From contig NZ_RBWX01000007.1 in assembly GCF_003634215.1 (NCBI RefSeq), positions 360,001 to 424,000 on the forward strand: a stretch of 64,000 nt of DNA, read 5' to 3'. This DNA is from Sphingosinicella microcystinivorans (GTDB taxonomy: Bacteria > Pseudomonadota > Alphaproteobacteria > Sphingomonadales > Sphingomonadaceae). Of this stretch, positions 1-10,097 are shown piece after piece. The notes beneath the pieces are model-generated. The model was not told the DNA's origin. It made no database searches and worked only from the letters and a program-made list of their open reading frames with translations. How positions within the stretch are numbered: position 1 is the first letter of the stretch; each line of letters starts with the position of its first letter. Made by a program: the position numbers and the translations under genes.

Positions 1-32
1 GTGCAACGAATACGTATTCTTTAAAAATAGCC

Positions 33-1256
33 ATGACAAGTAATCCAATTAAAATCCATAATGATAACGCTCGGCATTGGTCTTTTTTATATCTAAATAT
101 TGTTGGAAATATTTGCATAGCATCACTAATATTAAACATTCCAAACTTTTTATCTGTAAATTATAATTTTCCACCGGTTGTTTTTTATTCTATATTATCA
201 TTTCTATGTTTTTTATCTATCACAATACATGGAAATAAATTTAGAATTATTTTAAACCAACCTTTTTTGGTTTGGTCAATTTTTGTTATAATCATATACT
301 ATATATATCTTTTAATTTCATATATAAAATATTCTGAAAGAGTTTCGTCAACTATTGCCATCGATTTAATGATTATTTTGGCGGCATTGCTTCCGGCCGC
401 AAGTCTCACTCTGATGGATCGCAGTGTCAGGCATACAGGCTTAGCAGTTGCGGCGTTTCTTTTACCCGCGTTGATCGTGCTGGACTTTGTTCGGCCAGGT
501 CTTCTTTATCCTCTGGGGACGGAAGGTGCGGTCCTTGGTCGGGGGGCGGCAACCTTCATCAATCCAAACGGCGCTGGAGAGGCGGCATTGTTGGCCACGC
601 TTCTCGTGGCTCCCATATTGTCACCGCGCTGGCGGATTATCCTTTTGGTTGTTTCCGGCATCGGTGTTCTGGCAACGTTTTCAAGAGCGGCAATGCTCGG
701 CTGGGGGCTTGTGCTTCTAATCCTCGTCTATGCTGGCGCGGTTTCCAAGAAAGTAGTGGGGTCGCTTTTCATTGGTGCCGTTTCAATCGTGGCGTTCAGT
801 GCGGTGATCGTAACTTATGTGGCGGGCCGTGAGGACTTGGCGGAAGGGGCCGAGAACCTAGTGGGTCGGATCAACTTTTTTCAGAGCGGAAGCCTGGAGG
901 ATGCGAGCAGCCTTGAACGTCTTTATGTTCTGGAGGCCGGCATCGAAATGTTTGCCGAGAACCCCATCCTTGGCGGCGGCGCAGGCGCGACCCGGAACTG
1001 GCATCTGCGTGCAAGCACCCATAATCAGGTCGTTCTGCTTGCCGCAGAGTTAGGTCTCGTGGGATTGGCGTTGTGGGGCAGTCTTCTGTGGATTCTCTCG
1101 AAGGGTGAGTATTTCTCAAACTGTAGGTTACAGGTTGGGGGAGCGCTGTTGGCTGTATATTTCGGCATGTTTTCTCATAATTTGTTTAATAGCACGCATT
1201 GGTTGTTGGCATTCATCCTCATATCGTCTCGATACGGAAATCGTGAACGCGCATGA
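33..1256 (+). CDS. O-antigen ligase / polymerase family membrane protein
   Basis: About 407 residues made almost entirely of hydrophobic segments (roughly ten membrane helices). A long loop near residues 270-330 holds the Wzy_C-type features: an SSLERLYVLEAG stretch, a GGGAGA turn and STHNQ before the next helix. Family members join or polymerise sugar repeats on the outer face of the inner membrane. It overlaps the following glycosyltransferase gene by 4 nt, so the two are probably co-transcribed. The first 350 bases are very AT-rich while the rest is GC-rich. The frame is open to the left edge of the window, so the ATG at 33 may be internal and the gene 5'-incomplete. The exact substrate cannot be told. 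Confidence 0.75.
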   Translation: MTSNPIKIHNDNARHWSFLYLNIVGNICIASLILNIPNFLSVNYNFPPVVFYSILSFLCFLSITIHGNKFRIILNQPFLVWSIFVIIIYYIYLLISYIKYSERVSSTIAIDLMIILAALLPAASLTLMDRSVRHTGLAVAAFLLPALIVLDFVRPGLLYPLGTEGAVLGRGAATFINPNGAGEAALLATLLVAPILSPRWRIILLVVSGIGVLATFSRAAMLGWGLVLLILVYAGAVSKKVVGSLFIGAVSIVAFSAVIVTYVAGREDLAEGAENLVGRINFFQSGSLEDASSLERLYVLEAGIEMFAENPILGGGAGATRNWHLRASTHNQVVLLAAELGLVGLALWGSLLWILSKGEYFSNCRLQVGGALLAVYFGMFSHNLFNSTHWLLAFILISSRYGNRERA

Positions 1257-2374
1257 TCCGCGTATTGCACATCATTACAGGCTTGTCGGTGGGCGGCGCG
1301 GAAACCATGCTCGCCAAGCTGATCGGCGCAATGAACAAGGATCATTTCGGAAATGAAGTGGTTTCCTTGACAGACTTTGGTCCAATAGCCGAGTGTATGA
1401 GAGATACAGGTATAAATGTATCTGCCCTGCACATACCCCGCCTCGCCGGCATCTCAGGTCTTGTCGGGAAGATTCGATCTACCCGCGCGGATATCGTTCA
1501 AACATGGATGTATCATGCCGATCTCCTGGGCGGCATCGTCGCAAGGATGCTGACCGATCGACCTGTGATCTGGAATATCCGGAACAACGAATTGCCAGGT
1601 GGTGCTGGGTCGTTGCCGACGCGCTTCACGATGCGCGCGTGCGCTCTGCTCTCCGATTGCGTGCCGACCCGCATTGTCACGAATTCGAACATGGCAAAGG
1701 ACGTTCACGTCCGTGAAGGCTATCGGGATACAAAATTTCGTATCATACCAAATGGGTTTGACACTCGGCGCTTTTCCCCGGATTCGGAACAGCGAGCTTC
1801 CATTCGAAAGCAACTCGACATTTCAGACAATGATTTTCTTGTGGGCTTTTTTGCACGTCTTGATCCAGTGAAGAATCATACAGGCTTTATCGATTCTTGT
1901 GCCTCAATTCTGACTGAGGTCCCGCAATTGCGTATTTTGATGTGTGGAAGAGGTGTCGACGAGAAGAATGTTCCGCTCCTGCGGCAGTTGGAGGCGGCAG
2001 GCTTGCGAAGCCATGCGATACTCCTAGGAGAGCAGCCTGACATGCCTCGCTACTATGCGGCCATAGATACACTTTGTTTGGCTTCGAAAAGTGAGGCCTT
2101 TCCCAACGTCGTGGGAGAGGCCATGGCATGTGGGATACCCTGTGTCGTGACAGACGTTGGCGATTGCCGCGACGTCGTAGGGAAGGCGGGTTTGGTGGTT
2201 CCGGCTGAAAATGAGATCGCTTTGGGTGCCGCGTTGAAGGCATTGGCCGCAATGCCGGTCGTACAGCGACAGGCAATGGGCAGGTTCGGGCGGGAGAGGA
2301 TTGTTTCGGTTTACTCGCTTGATCAGATCGTGCGTCAGTATGAGCGTCTCTATTACTCCGTGGTGAATACATAA
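1253..2374 (+). CDS. Glycosyltransferase family 4 (GT-B fold)
   Basis: 373 residues with a GT4 plan. The N-terminal acceptor domain begins with [14 protein letters not shown], the glycine-rich loop typical of the family. The C-terminal nucleotide-sugar domain has [20 protein letters not shown] and the E-x7-E type motif in [17 protein letters not shown]. The product should add a sugar from an activated donor to a lipid-linked or polymer acceptor at the cytoplasmic face of the membrane. The ATG overlaps the upstream ligase gene by 4 nt, and its stop overlaps the start of the asparagine-synthase-like gene by one base (TAATG), so the three genes form a tight operon. The sugar specificity is not visible. 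Confidence 0.85.
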   Translation: MIRVLHIITGLSVGGAETMLAKLIGAMNKDHFGNEVVSLTDFGPIAECMRDTGINVSALHIPRLAGISGLVGKIRSTRADIVQTWMYHADLLGGIVARMLTDRPVIWNIRNNELPGGAGSLPTRFTMRACALLSDCVPTRIVTNSNMAKDVHVREGYRDTKFRIIPNGFDTRRFSPDSEQRASIRKQLDISDNDFLVGFFARLDPVKNHTGFIDSCASILTEVPQLRILMCGRGVDEKNVPLLRQLEAAGLRSHAILLGEQPDMPRYYAAIDTLCLASKSEAFPNVVGEAMACGIPCVVTDVGDCRDVVGKAGLVVPAENEIALGAALKALAAMPVVQRQAMGRFGRERIVSVYSLDQIVRQYERLYYSVVNT

Positions 2375-4329
2375 TGTGTGGCATTGCCGGTTTTCTCTCC
2401 TTCTCTGCCTCGTCTGAACAAGCGAACATGACTCTGGTTCGCATGGGGGAGGCAATTGCTCACCGCGGTCCGGACGATCTGGGACTTTGGTTCGACGAAC
2501 GCGATGGCGTGGGCTTTGTGCACCGCCGCCTGTCGATCGTTGACCTGTCCGCCGCTGGGCACCAGCCGATGATTTCGCCCAGCGGTCGTTTCGTCATCAT
2601 CTTCAACGGAGAAATCTACAATCACCTTGATCTCCGCCGTGAACTTCAGACGATTGAGTCGATCTCGTGGCGCGGTCATTCGGATACAGAAACGGTACTC
2701 GCGGCGGTTGACGTTTGGGGAATTGAGGAGGCCGTCAAGCGCTGTGTGGGCATGTTCGCATTTGCGCTTTGGGATATTCGCGACAAGCGATTGGCGCTGG
2801 CGCGGGACCGTTTCGGCGAGAAGCCGCTGTACTTCGGTTGGCAGGGTGAGGCCTTTATATTCGGTTCTGAACTGAAGGCGTTACGTCGACATCCGGCGTT
2901 TCTCGGCGAGTTAAATCCCGACGCGATCGCGCTCCAGTTCAGGCATAATTACATTCCGACACCGTTTTCGATCTACCAGGGGATTTCCAAGCTCACTCCT
3001 GGGACAATTTTGTATTTCGATTCCGCAGCGCGGCGCGCCCGCAGCGAGGGCGAGGCCGTGGTTTACTGGAGCGCGAATAGTGCCGCGGAAGCAGGGCTTC
3101 GCGCTCCATTCACCGGCTCTGAGGCAGAGGCCGCAGATGCGCTTGAGCGGCATCTCCAGAATAGCATTTCCGGGCAGATGGTCGCTGATGTTCCTCTCGG
3201 CGCTTTTCTGTCAGGAGGAATTGACTCCTCAACGGTGGTGGCTCTGATGCAGGCGCAATCTTCCCGCCCGATTCAGACCTTTACGATCGGTTTCGATGAA
3301 GAGGGTTACAACGAAGCCAAGCATGCAAAGATAGTCGCAAAGCACTTGGGAACGGAGCACACTGAGCTCTACATCCGGCCTGAGGAGGCGCAGGCCGTCA
3401 TTCCCCTGCTTCCAACAATCTATGATGAACCCTTTTCAGACTCGTCCCAAATTCCGACGTTCCTTGTTTCGCAGCTTGCGAGTCGGTCGGTAACCGTAGC
3501 CTTGTCTGGGGATGGCGGTGACGAGTTGTTCTGTGGGTATTCGCGTTATGCGCTGCATGGTGACCTATGGCGCAAGATCCGCATGTTCCCTCAGCCCCTC
3601 CGCAGTTTCGTCGGTACGGCGCTGCAGGAGCTTCCGTCGTCGATGGTCAACGTTGCGGGAAATGCCATCAGCCGAGCCTTTGGTTTGGGGCCTGTACGAT
3701 TGGGCGATCGTCTGTTCAAGGCGGGTGGTGTGCTTCGTCAGCCCAGCCCCGAGGCGGTCTATCGGATGCTGGTTTCTCACTGGACCGAGCCAAAGAACCT
3801 TGTGGCAGGATCCAGCGAACCGTTATTGCCGTTTTTCGACCCGCAGTACGCGGAGACTATAAGCGACATGACGCACAGGATGATGCTGATGGATACGGTC
3901 AGCTACCTGCCTGATGACATTTTGGTGAAGGTGGACCGCGCCGCCATGGCCAACAGTCTTGAGACCCGAGTGCCGCTCCTCGATCACCGTATATTTGAGT
4001 TTGCGTGGACTTTGCCGCTCGGCATGAAGCGGGGGGGCGACGGGGGGAAGCACGTGTTGCGGCAAGTACTGTACCGCTATGTTCCGCGCGCGCTCGTGGA
4101 CAGGCCGAAGATGGGTTTCGGCGTGCCGATAGGGGATTGGATGCGGGGAGGGTTACGCGGCTGGGTGGAAGATTTGCTGAGTGATCGCAAGTTGCGTGAT
4201 GGACCAATCGACCCGGCCCCTGTTCGCCGGTTATGGAGCGAACACCTGTCGGGGAGGCGGGATCATCGATATTTGTTGTGGGACGTACTAATGTTCCAGT
4301 CTTGGCATCAGGCGTCTAAGGCCGAATGA
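2374..4329 (+). CDS. asnB: Asparagine synthase (glutamine-hydrolysing) type amidotransferase
   Basis: 651 residues. It begins MCGIAGF, giving the N-terminal Cys2 nucleophile of class II glutamine amidotransferases, with HRGPDD and FNGEIYNH in the glutaminase domain. The synthetase domain has the PP-loop SGGIDSS and [13 protein letters not shown]. The reaction uses glutamine and ATP to amidate a carboxylate: aspartate in the classic enzyme, probably a sugar acid or similar group when the gene lies in a polysaccharide locus, as here. It overlaps the upstream GT4 gene by one base. Its 3' end overlaps the convergent glycosyltransferase gene by 22 bp. The family assignment is firm; whether it makes free asparagine is not. 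Confidence 0.88.
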   Translation: MCGIAGFLSFSASSEQANMTLVRMGEAIAHRGPDDLGLWFDERDGVGFVHRRLSIVDLSAAGHQPMISPSGRFVIIFNGEIYNHLDLRRELQTIESISWRGHSDTETVLAAVDVWGIEEAVKRCVGMFAFALWDIRDKRLALARDRFGEKPLYFGWQGEAFIFGSELKALRRHPAFLGELNPDAIALQFRHNYIPTPFSIYQGISKLTPGTILYFDSAARRARSEGEAVVYWSANSAAEAGLRAPFTGSEAEAADALERHLQNSISGQMVADVPLGAFLSGGIDSSTVVALMQAQSSRPIQTFTIGFDEEGYNEAKHAKIVAKHLGTEHTELYIRPEEAQAVIPLLPTIYDEPFSDSSQIPTFLVSQLASRSVTVALSGDGGDELFCGYSRYALHGDLWRKIRMFPQPLRSFVGTALQELPSSMVNVAGNAISRAFGLGPVRLGDRLFKAGGVLRQPSPEAVYRMLVSHWTEPKNLVAGSSEPLLPFFDPQYAETISDMTHRMMLMDTVSYLPDDILVKVDRAAMANSLETRVPLLDHRIFEFAWTLPLGMKRGGDGGKHVLRQVLYRYVPRALVDRPKMGFGVPIGDWMRGGLRGWVEDLLSDRKLRDGPIDPAPVRRLWSEHLSGRRDHRYLLWDVLMFQSWHQASKAE

Positions 4330-5465
4330 CGCGCTAGTAGTGCATTGTAAAGTTCAAGAACGACCGAGGAAACCGCCTCGGCGGAAAATCGGGCGATGGC
4401 GTCTTGGCGCGCGGCGTCGCCCATAGACCTTGCGAGGCTTGGATTTTCGGCCATTTGCATCATGGCGGCCGCGAGCGCTTCCGGGTCACCTGCCGGGACG
4501 AGGTATCCAGTTTCGCCCGGGCGCACGACGTCGCTGCATCCGGGCACGTTCGTGGCGACTAAAGGCCGGCCCATGGCTGCTCCTTCGAGAAGGACAAGAG
4601 GGATGCCCTCTCTATATGAAGGCAATACGATGGCATTCGCGGCCTCAATAAAGGGGCGAACATCGTCAGTTTGTCCCTCGAAATGGACAATATTCATACT
4701 CTTGGCTAGAAATATTTCTTTCTCAGTGAGCGTTGATGGGTTATTTTTGTCAATTTCTCCAACTATATAGATGGATATTAATCTATTATTCTTTTTAATT
4801 ATGTTCGCGGCTTGAATAAGATCGTTTATTCCTTTTTCTTTTATAAGTCGTCCTATGAAAAGAAATTTAAAAACTTTTGTATTTTTTGTCATTTTTGATA
4901 ATTTAAAATATTCCGTATTCACTCCGCTGCCATTTACAATCGATGTTTTTTTTGTATTAACGATATTTAACTGTGCAAAAATGATCTGATCATGTCGATT
5001 GTAGAAAAATATATGATCGCATATGCTCAGTGAAATTTTGTAAAGACAAATAATTGTTCTGCTAATTATTTTTGATTTGCTCAAAAATCCATGCCCCAAC
5101 CCCGGAATGGTGGCCACTCTTACATTGATGCCGCATATTTTGGCGGCAATCATTCCGGCGATTACAGGCTTCACGGTAAAGGCGTGAAAAATGTCCGGCT
5201 TTATCTTTCGGAAAATTTTGATGAATTGCAGAATGAGCAAGACCAGGGCGATAGGATTAAGTGAGCCTTGCCGGACCGGAATGGCGTGAAACGCGATACC
5301 TTCGCGTTCCAGTTTGCGTGCAGAACGTCCGTTATCCGTGTCTTCGCCTACCGCGATGACTTTGAAACCTTGGCGCATCGCAGCGTGTGCGAGCGCGCGC
5401 CGTTGTGAAAGCATAGTTCGCGCGCATCGGCTGGCTATAAGCAACTGGGGGGCAGGGCGCGGCAC
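4308..5465 (-). CDS. Glycosyltransferase family 4
   Basis: 385 residues with a GT4 layout. An N-terminal domain starts with [18 protein letters not shown] and includes [12 protein letters not shown] Rossmann-type C-terminal half contains [13 protein letters not shown] and the donor-binding [25 protein letters not shown]. It probably transfers a sugar to an undecaprenyl-linked intermediate of the same polysaccharide as its neighbours. The codons for roughly residues 130-260 are strikingly AT-rich (Ile/Lys/Asn-rich protein) while both ends are GC-rich, suggesting recombination with foreign DNA inside the gene. It runs convergent to asnB with a 22-bp overlap. Confidence 0.83.
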   Translation of the reverse strand: MPRPAPQLLIASRCARTMLSQRRALAHAAMRQGFKVIAVGEDTDNGRSARKLEREGIAFHAIPVRQGSLNPIALVLLILQFIKIFRKIKPDIFHAFTVKPVIAGMIAAKICGINVRVATIPGLGHGFLSKSKIISRTIICLYKISLSICDHIFFYNRHDQIIFAQLNIVNTKKTSIVNGSGVNTEYFKLSKMTKNTKVFKFLFIGRLIKEKGINDLIQAANIIKKNNRLISIYIVGEIDKNNPSTLTEKEIFLAKSMNIVHFEGQTDDVRPFIEAANAIVLPSYREGIPLVLLEGAAMGRPLVATNVPGCSDVVRPGETGYLVPAGDPEALAAAMMQMAENPSLARSMGDAARQDAIARFSAEAVSSVVLELYNALLARHSALDA

Positions 5466-5613
5466 GGCGATCGATCCTTTATGGGCTGTGTTTTGTTATC
5501 AAGCGTGCTTAAAATGGTCCAACCGCTGGTTGGCTAGGCTTGCGCGTTGTCTCCAAGTGGGCAAGTCGTGTCGACAGTTTTCTTTGGTTGTTTCTTTTAA
5601 GGTTTTTCGATTT

Positions 5614-6924
5614 ATGGCCAGGCCAAAGTTGCTCATGCTTGAGTTAAACGAAGTAAATTTCGATTTTGTTCAAACTTATATCGATCGTGGTTTTCTGCCA
5701 AACTTTAAGGCTCTTATTGAGCGCTACGGCTTTGCAGAGACGACGTCCGAGGCTCGTTATGAAGAGTTGGAACCCTGGATACAGTGGGTAACAGCTCATA
5801 CCGGTTTATCGCTTGCACAGCATGGTGTTTACCGGCTGGGCGACATTATGCAGCGGGATATTCTGCAAATTTGGGAGCATTTAGAAGGCCATGGGCTGGC
5901 GGTTGGTGCAATCAGCCCGATGAACGCGAACAATCGTTTGAAAAATCCGGCTTTCTTTGTGCCGGATCCTTGGACGCCTGCGGAGACGTCGGGTGGCACA
6001 ATTCTTAAACGGTTGTCGTCAGCAGTTTCGCAGGCAGTAAACGATAATGCGCAGTCGCGGTTGGCCCTTTCATCACTACTATGGCTTGTATTGGGGGCCT
6101 TTTGCTACGCAAGAGTCGATAGTTGTCCAGAATACTTTCGGCTGGGTAAAGATGCGAGAGTAAAGCCATGGTTCAAAGCTATGTTTCTGGATCTACTATT
6201 GTCAGATGTTTTTATAAAAGAGACAAATGATAAGAATCCAGAATTTTGCTCTTTATTTCTGAATTCGTCTGCTCATATACAGCATCACTACATGTTTAAT
6301 TCTGCTGCATATAGTGGAGAAATGCGCAATCCTTCTTGGTATATTTCACAAAATGTTGATCCTCTTTTGGATGTTTATCAGGTTTACGATAGGATTATAG
6401 GTAAAATAATAAGAATTTTTCCCGATTACCGGTTAATGATTGCAACAGGGTTGCATCAAGACCCATATCCGAAACTCACCGTGTACTGGCGACTAAAGAG
6501 GCATGAAGATTTTCTTCGTAAGGTTGGCGTGCTTTTCGAGGCGGTCGAGCCGCGGATGTCTCGAGATTTCTTGGTGAAATGCCAAACGCCGGAAAAGGCG
6601 TCAGCAGCTGAGCAGCGTCTGAAGGACATTGTGGCGGACGATGATGTGCCGCTCTTCGACGTTGACAATCGCGGCTGTGATCTTTTCGTGATGCTCACTT
6701 ATCCCCACGAAATCGGGGATGCATTGGGATTCCGCGCAGGCAACGTGCACTTCAAGGATTTGCGCGGTGACGTCGCGTTTGTCGCCATAAAGAACGGTGA
6801 GCACAACGGTATCGGTTATATTCTGGATACGGGAAACGCTGTTCCGCTTCGTGAGCGCTTCGCCTTGACTGAGATCCCTCAGAAAATATGCGCCGCGCTC
6901 GGCGTTGGCGGAATGCCAATATGA
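5614..6924 (+). CDS. Divergent alkaline-phosphatase-fold (type I phosphodiesterase-like) protein
   Basis: 436 residues from the ATG at 5614. The N-terminus (LLMLELNEVNFDFV then LPNFKALIERYG) follows the first strand of phosphodiesterase/nucleotide pyrophosphatase family proteins. PWIQWVTAHTGLSLAQHG matches the region around the nucleophilic threonine. Later motifs that normally hold metal ligands look altered: SSAHIQHH where an Asp is expected, and ATGLHQ in place of an SDHG-type motif. The middle third is AT-rich. It is the last gene before the tRNA and lies in a polysaccharide cluster, so a role in modifying a glycan or lipid phosphate is plausible but unproven. Confidence 0.6.
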   Translation: MARPKLLMLELNEVNFDFVQTYIDRGFLPNFKALIERYGFAETTSEARYEELEPWIQWVTAHTGLSLAQHGVYRLGDIMQRDILQIWEHLEGHGLAVGAISPMNANNRLKNPAFFVPDPWTPAETSGGTILKRLSSAVSQAVNDNAQSRLALSSLLWLVLGAFCYARVDSCPEYFRLGKDARVKPWFKAMFLDLLLSDVFIKETNDKNPEFCSLFLNSSAHIQHHYMFNSAAYSGEMRNPSWYISQNVDPLLDVYQVYDRIIGKIIRIFPDYRLMIATGLHQDPYPKLTVYWRLKRHEDFLRKVGVLFEAVEPRMSRDFLVKCQTPEKASAAEQRLKDIVADDDVPLFDVDNRGCDLFVMLTYPHEIGDALGFRAGNVHFKDLRGDVAFVAIKNGEHNGIGYILDTGNAVPLRERFALTEIPQKICAALGVGGMPI

Positions 6925-6981
6925 GAAAGCAAATGAGATGGCACGGTGTTGTGGGATTGTTTGCGTGGGCGGATGAAAGGC

Positions 6982-7057
<76 letters not shown>

Positions 7058-7156
7058 ACACGTCTTGCTTGCGGCCCGGTCTGGTGACGGGCGGCGGGCA
7101 TTTAGTTCAGAAGCCGCACGGTGCGCAAGCGCCTTGTGCGGCTTCCGTTCAAAAAA

Positions 7157-7483
7157 TCAGACGTCCTCACCCGATTCCTTGGTTACAGCGACTTCGCCAA
7201 GGTCGTCGTCGCCGCCGAGGTCGTTTTCGTCGTCCGGGTTCACGTCGTCGTCGTCGACGTCCACGTCGAGATCGTCTTCGTCGAGCGCACCGTCGGCGCT
7301 TTCGGTGTCGGCTTCCTTCTTCACCACCTCGAAGGGCAGCGGCTGCTTGGACTTCAGGATCGGCTCGGGCGCCCAGGCCGTTCCGCATTCGATGCAGGTG
7401 ACGGGGTCATCGGCGCCAAGATCGTAAAAGCGGGTGCCGCATTTCGGGCAGGTGCGCTTCGTTCCCCATTCGGGCTTCACCAA
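7157..7483 (-). CDS. TIGR02300 family acidic zinc-ribbon protein
   Basis: 108 residues. The N-terminus MVKPEWGTKRTCPKCG, followed by FYDLGADDPVTCIECG, makes a compact CxxC...CxxC zinc-ribbon-like unit. The C-terminal half is a long Asp/Glu-rich tail, as in the alphaproteobacterial family named TIGR02300. The start is read at the TTG at 7483 because GGAG lies 8 nt upstream and the family begins MVK-EWGTKR; a GTG three bases downstream is the alternative. It is transcribed away from aroA, with about 230 bp between them. No biochemical function is established that I know of. Confidence 0.82.
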   Translation of the reverse strand: MVKPEWGTKRTCPKCGTRFYDLGADDPVTCIECGTAWAPEPILKSKQPLPFEVVKKEADTESADGALDEDDLDVDVDDDDVNPDDENDLGGDDDLGEVAVTKESGEDV

Positions 7484-7716
7484 GATATGTCTCCGGACGT
7501 TCGTATTTCGTACAGCTGTCTGTCGTGTAACCACTCCCGAGCGCACAAAAAGGGCGCCGCACGGGGCGGATTCGCGGGCGGTGCCTTGCCATGCGCTTGC
7601 GGCGCTGTCAAAACCTAATCGCGCCGGAGGCCTCCGGTCGCGGCCGCTGGTGTTGTGCCGGCAGCTTCCCATAGACGTTTCCTCAAGGATAAAGGGGCCG
7701 CCCGCTGTCCGCCGCC

Positions 7717-9045
7717 ATGCCCATGCCGCTTTCGCTTGTCGCCGAGGGGCCGCTTTCCGGTCGTGTGCGCGTGCCGGGGGACAAGTCGATCTCGCACCGC
7801 GCGTTGATGCTTGGTGCGCTCGCGGTCGGCGAAACCGTGATCGACGGTCTCCTCGAAGGCGAGGATGTCCACGCCACGGCTGCCGCCATGCGGGCGATGG
7901 GCGCTCACGCAGAGAGGGATGCGGGGGGACGCTGGAGGGTAAACGGCGTTGGGGTGGGCGGTCTGTTACAGCCTTCGGGCGCGCTGGAAATGGGGAACAG
8001 CGGCACCTCGACGCGGCTGCTTGCCGGGCTCGTGGCCAGCCACGCGATTCGGGCGACATTCGTGGGCGATGCGTCGCTGTCGAGGCGCCCTATGCAGCGG
8101 ATCATCACGCCGCTGTCGCAGATGGGCGCGCGTTTTTCCGGGAACGGCGATCGCCTGCCGATGACCGTTGAGGGGGCCTGTCCCGCACTGGCGATTGAAT
8201 ACCGGCTGCCGGTCGCCTCCGCGCAGGTCAAATCCGCTGTGCTTCTTGCGGGGCTCAACGCTCCGGGCATCACGCGTATTATTGAAGGCGTGCCCACGCG
8301 CGATCATTCGGAGCGGATGCTGCGCGGTTTCGGCGCGGATCTGACCGTGGAAACACTGCCGGATGGTGCGCGTCTTATCTCCGTCCGCGGTGAAGCGGAG
8401 CTGAAGCCTCAGCGAATCACGGTGCCGGGGGATATCTCATCGGCAGCTTTTCCGCTTGTCGCGGCGCTGGTGGTGCCGGGCAGCGAGGTCGTGATCGAGA
8501 ATGTCGGCCTCAACCCTACGCGTACAGGCATCATTGATGCGCTTGCCATGCTTGGGCTGGACGTGGGGATTGAAGACAGGGGCGAGGCCGGGGGCGAGCC
8601 CGTTGGCACGCTGCGCGTTCGCCACGCTTTGCTGAAGGGCGGCGAGGTTGATCCGGCGATCGCGCCGCTGATGATCGATGAATATCCGATCCTGATGGTC
8701 GCCGCGGCCTTCGCGGAGGGCACCACCGTGATGCGCGGGCTTGAGGAGCTGCGCGTCAAGGAATCGGATCGTCTTGCCGTGATGGCGAAAGGGCTTGCCG
8801 CCTGCGGTGTTGCCCTTGAGGAGCTAGAGGACGGTATCATCATTCACGGCAGCGGCGGAAACCCCGTGCCCGGCGGCGCAACGGTGGCGAGTCACCTCGA
8901 TCACCGTATTGCGATGAGCTTCGCGGTCCTCGGCCTCAACGCGAAGGCACCGGTGGTGGTGGACGACGCGCGCCCGATCGCGACGAGCTTCCCGGATTTC
9001 CTGCCGCTCATGCAGGAAATGGGCGCTCTCACGCGCGCTCTTTAA
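7717..9045 (+). CDS. aroA: 3-phosphoshikimate 1-carboxyvinyltransferase (EPSP synthase)
   Basis: 442 residues, the usual size. It catalyses phosphoenolpyruvate plus shikimate-3-phosphate to 5-enolpyruvylshikimate-3-phosphate, step six of the shikimate pathway, in the cytosol. The substrate-binding motif [17 protein letters not shown] is at residues 20-36. [26 protein letters not shown]-type text and RVKESDRL follow in the expected order. Its stop overlaps by 4 bp the stop of a small convergent gene. The later cmk-rpsA pairing downstream is a common arrangement with aroA in alphaproteobacteria, here interrupted by the bfd-bfr and epimerase genes. Confidence 0.96.
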   Translation: MPMPLSLVAEGPLSGRVRVPGDKSISHRALMLGALAVGETVIDGLLEGEDVHATAAAMRAMGAHAERDAGGRWRVNGVGVGGLLQPSGALEMGNSGTSTRLLAGLVASHAIRATFVGDASLSRRPMQRIITPLSQMGARFSGNGDRLPMTVEGACPALAIEYRLPVASAQVKSAVLLAGLNAPGITRIIEGVPTRDHSERMLRGFGADLTVETLPDGARLISVRGEAELKPQRITVPGDISSAAFPLVAALVVPGSEVVIENVGLNPTRTGIIDALAMLGLDVGIEDRGEAGGEPVGTLRVRHALLKGGEVDPAIAPLMIDEYPILMVAAAFAEGTTVMRGLEELRVKESDRLAVMAKGLAACGVALEELEDGIIIHGSGGNPVPGGATVASHLDHRIAMSFAVLGLNAKAPVVVDDARPIATSFPDFLPLMQEMGALTRAL

Positions 9046-9170
9046 AAGAGGTAGGCCAGCGCGAACGCCGTGCCGGCGACATAGGCGGTCATGAAAAACC
9101 GCAGATCATTGACGAGTGTCGCCCGGGAAACGCGGGCGCGAACCTGTACATACTCTTGTTCGGAAACCAC
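9042..9170 (-). CDS. Small single-helix membrane protein
   Basis: 42 residues if read from the GTG at 9170, which has GGAGG 7 nt upstream on this strand. Residues 1-24 are polar ([16 protein letters not shown]) and the rest is one hydrophobic helix ending in YLF. A longer frame reaches ATG 9248 but lacks a matching ribosome binding site. It converges on aroA with a 4-bp stop overlap. I do not recognise a named family. Confidence 0.5.
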   Translation of the reverse strand: MVSEQEYVQVRARVSRATLVNDLRFFMTAYVAGTAFALAYLF

Positions 9171-9254
9171 GACCTGCCTCCAGCGATTGCCGTTAACGAA
9201 GGTTACCAAATCGTTAACGATTGGAAAGAGGCAAAGTTGCGCTGGCACTTAAAC

Positions 9255-9310
9255 GAGAATGCGAACGACTTGCAATTGGGGCGCGACTCTGCTAATCGCT
9301 CGCATTATTG
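9255..9310 (+). promoter_or_regulatory. Possible iron-responsive operator upstream of bfd
   Basis: Two AT-flanked imperfect dyads, AATGCGAACGACTTGCAATT near 9259-9278 and TAATCGCTCGCATTA near 9294-9308, lie 20-75 nt before the bfd start. They resemble the GCGAA/TTCGC-type Fur boxes seen in other alphaproteobacteria, and the downstream genes are iron-storage genes. The match is approximate. Confidence 0.3.
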
Positions 9311-9330
9311 GTTTTTGGGGCGGTCCGACG

Positions 9331-9495
9331 ATGATCCTTTGCGTGTGCAATGCCCTGCGTGAAAACGACGTCCGTGCTGCGGCGGGGCCGAAGGGATGCC
9401 CGGTGGAAACTTACGCGCGACTGGGCGCGCGGCCGCAGTGTGGCCAGTGTCTTCCCCATGCGCGCCGCCTGTTGAAGGGCGGCCGGGCAGCCTGA
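9331..9495 (+). CDS. bfd: Bacterioferritin-associated ferredoxin (Bfd-like [2Fe-2S] protein)
   Basis: 54 residues starting at ATG 9331. It has CVC near residue 4 and CGQC near residue 37, the four-cysteine CxC...CxxC pattern that binds a [2Fe-2S] cluster in Bfd. Bfd passes electrons to bacterioferritin so that stored ferric iron is released as ferrous iron. The bacterioferritin gene follows about 120 bp downstream on the same strand. The ORF extends upstream to 9259 but that extra part is not family-like. The iron context and the possible operator suggest regulation by iron. Confidence 0.85.
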   Translation: MILCVCNALRENDVRAAAGPKGCPVETYARLGARPQCGQCLPHARRLLKGGRAA

Positions 9496-9613
9496 CGATA
9501 CGGCTTTTCGCGGCTGCTAGTGTTTCGCATCATCGCAACCCATTGTTGACGTTGAGTTTTTCGGGGCGCATCATGGCGCTTCGTATCCCCCGTCCAAAAC
9601 AAGGAGTTGCGCC

Positions 9614-10093
9614 ATGAAGGGTGACAAGGACGTCATCAAGCATCTGAACGCGGCGCTCAAGAATGAGCTGACGGCGATCAACCAGTATTTCCTGCACTAC
9701 CGGATGCTGGACAACTGGGGCGTTACACGCCTCGCGAAGTACGAGTACGGCGAGTCCATCGACGAGATGAAGCACGCCGACAAGCTCGCCCAGCGTATTC
9801 TTTTCCTCGATGGCCTGCCCAATTTTCAGCTGCTCGGGCGGCTGCGCATCGGCGAGTCGGTGGAAGAAGTGCTCAAAGCCGATCTGGAGCTTGAGCGCGA
9901 GGCGATCCCGCCGCTGCGCGATGCTATCGAGCACTGCGAAAAGGTACGCGATTATGTCAGTCGCGAGATCCTGGAAGACATTCTCGAAAGCGAGGAGGAG
10001 CATGTCGATTTCCTCGAAACCCAGCTTTCGCTGATCGAGGCCATGGGCATCCAGAATTACATCCAGCTTCAGACGAAGCCTGCTGAAGACTGA
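9614..10093 (+). CDS. bfr: Bacterioferritin
   Basis: 159 residues, the standard length for bacterioferritin. A four-helix bundle is evident, with MKGDKDVIKHLN at the start and LKNELTAINQYFLHYRM. YGESIDEMKHAD carries ferroxidase ligands, and ESEEEHVDFLE supplies the last Glu/His pair. Met57-type heme ligation is suggested by the DEMKHADKLAQRI segment. It stores iron as a mineral in a 24-mer shell in the cytosol. AAGGAG sits 7 nt before the ATG. It follows bfd and is convergent with the WecB-like gene, 4 bp apart. Confidence 0.95.
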   Translation: MKGDKDVIKHLNAALKNELTAINQYFLHYRMLDNWGVTRLAKYEYGESIDEMKHADKLAQRILFLDGLPNFQLLGRLRIGESVEEVLKADLELEREAIPPLRDAIEHCEKVRDYVSREILEDILESEEEHVDFLETQLSLIEAMGIQNYIQLQTKPAED

Positions 10094-10097
10094 GCTT

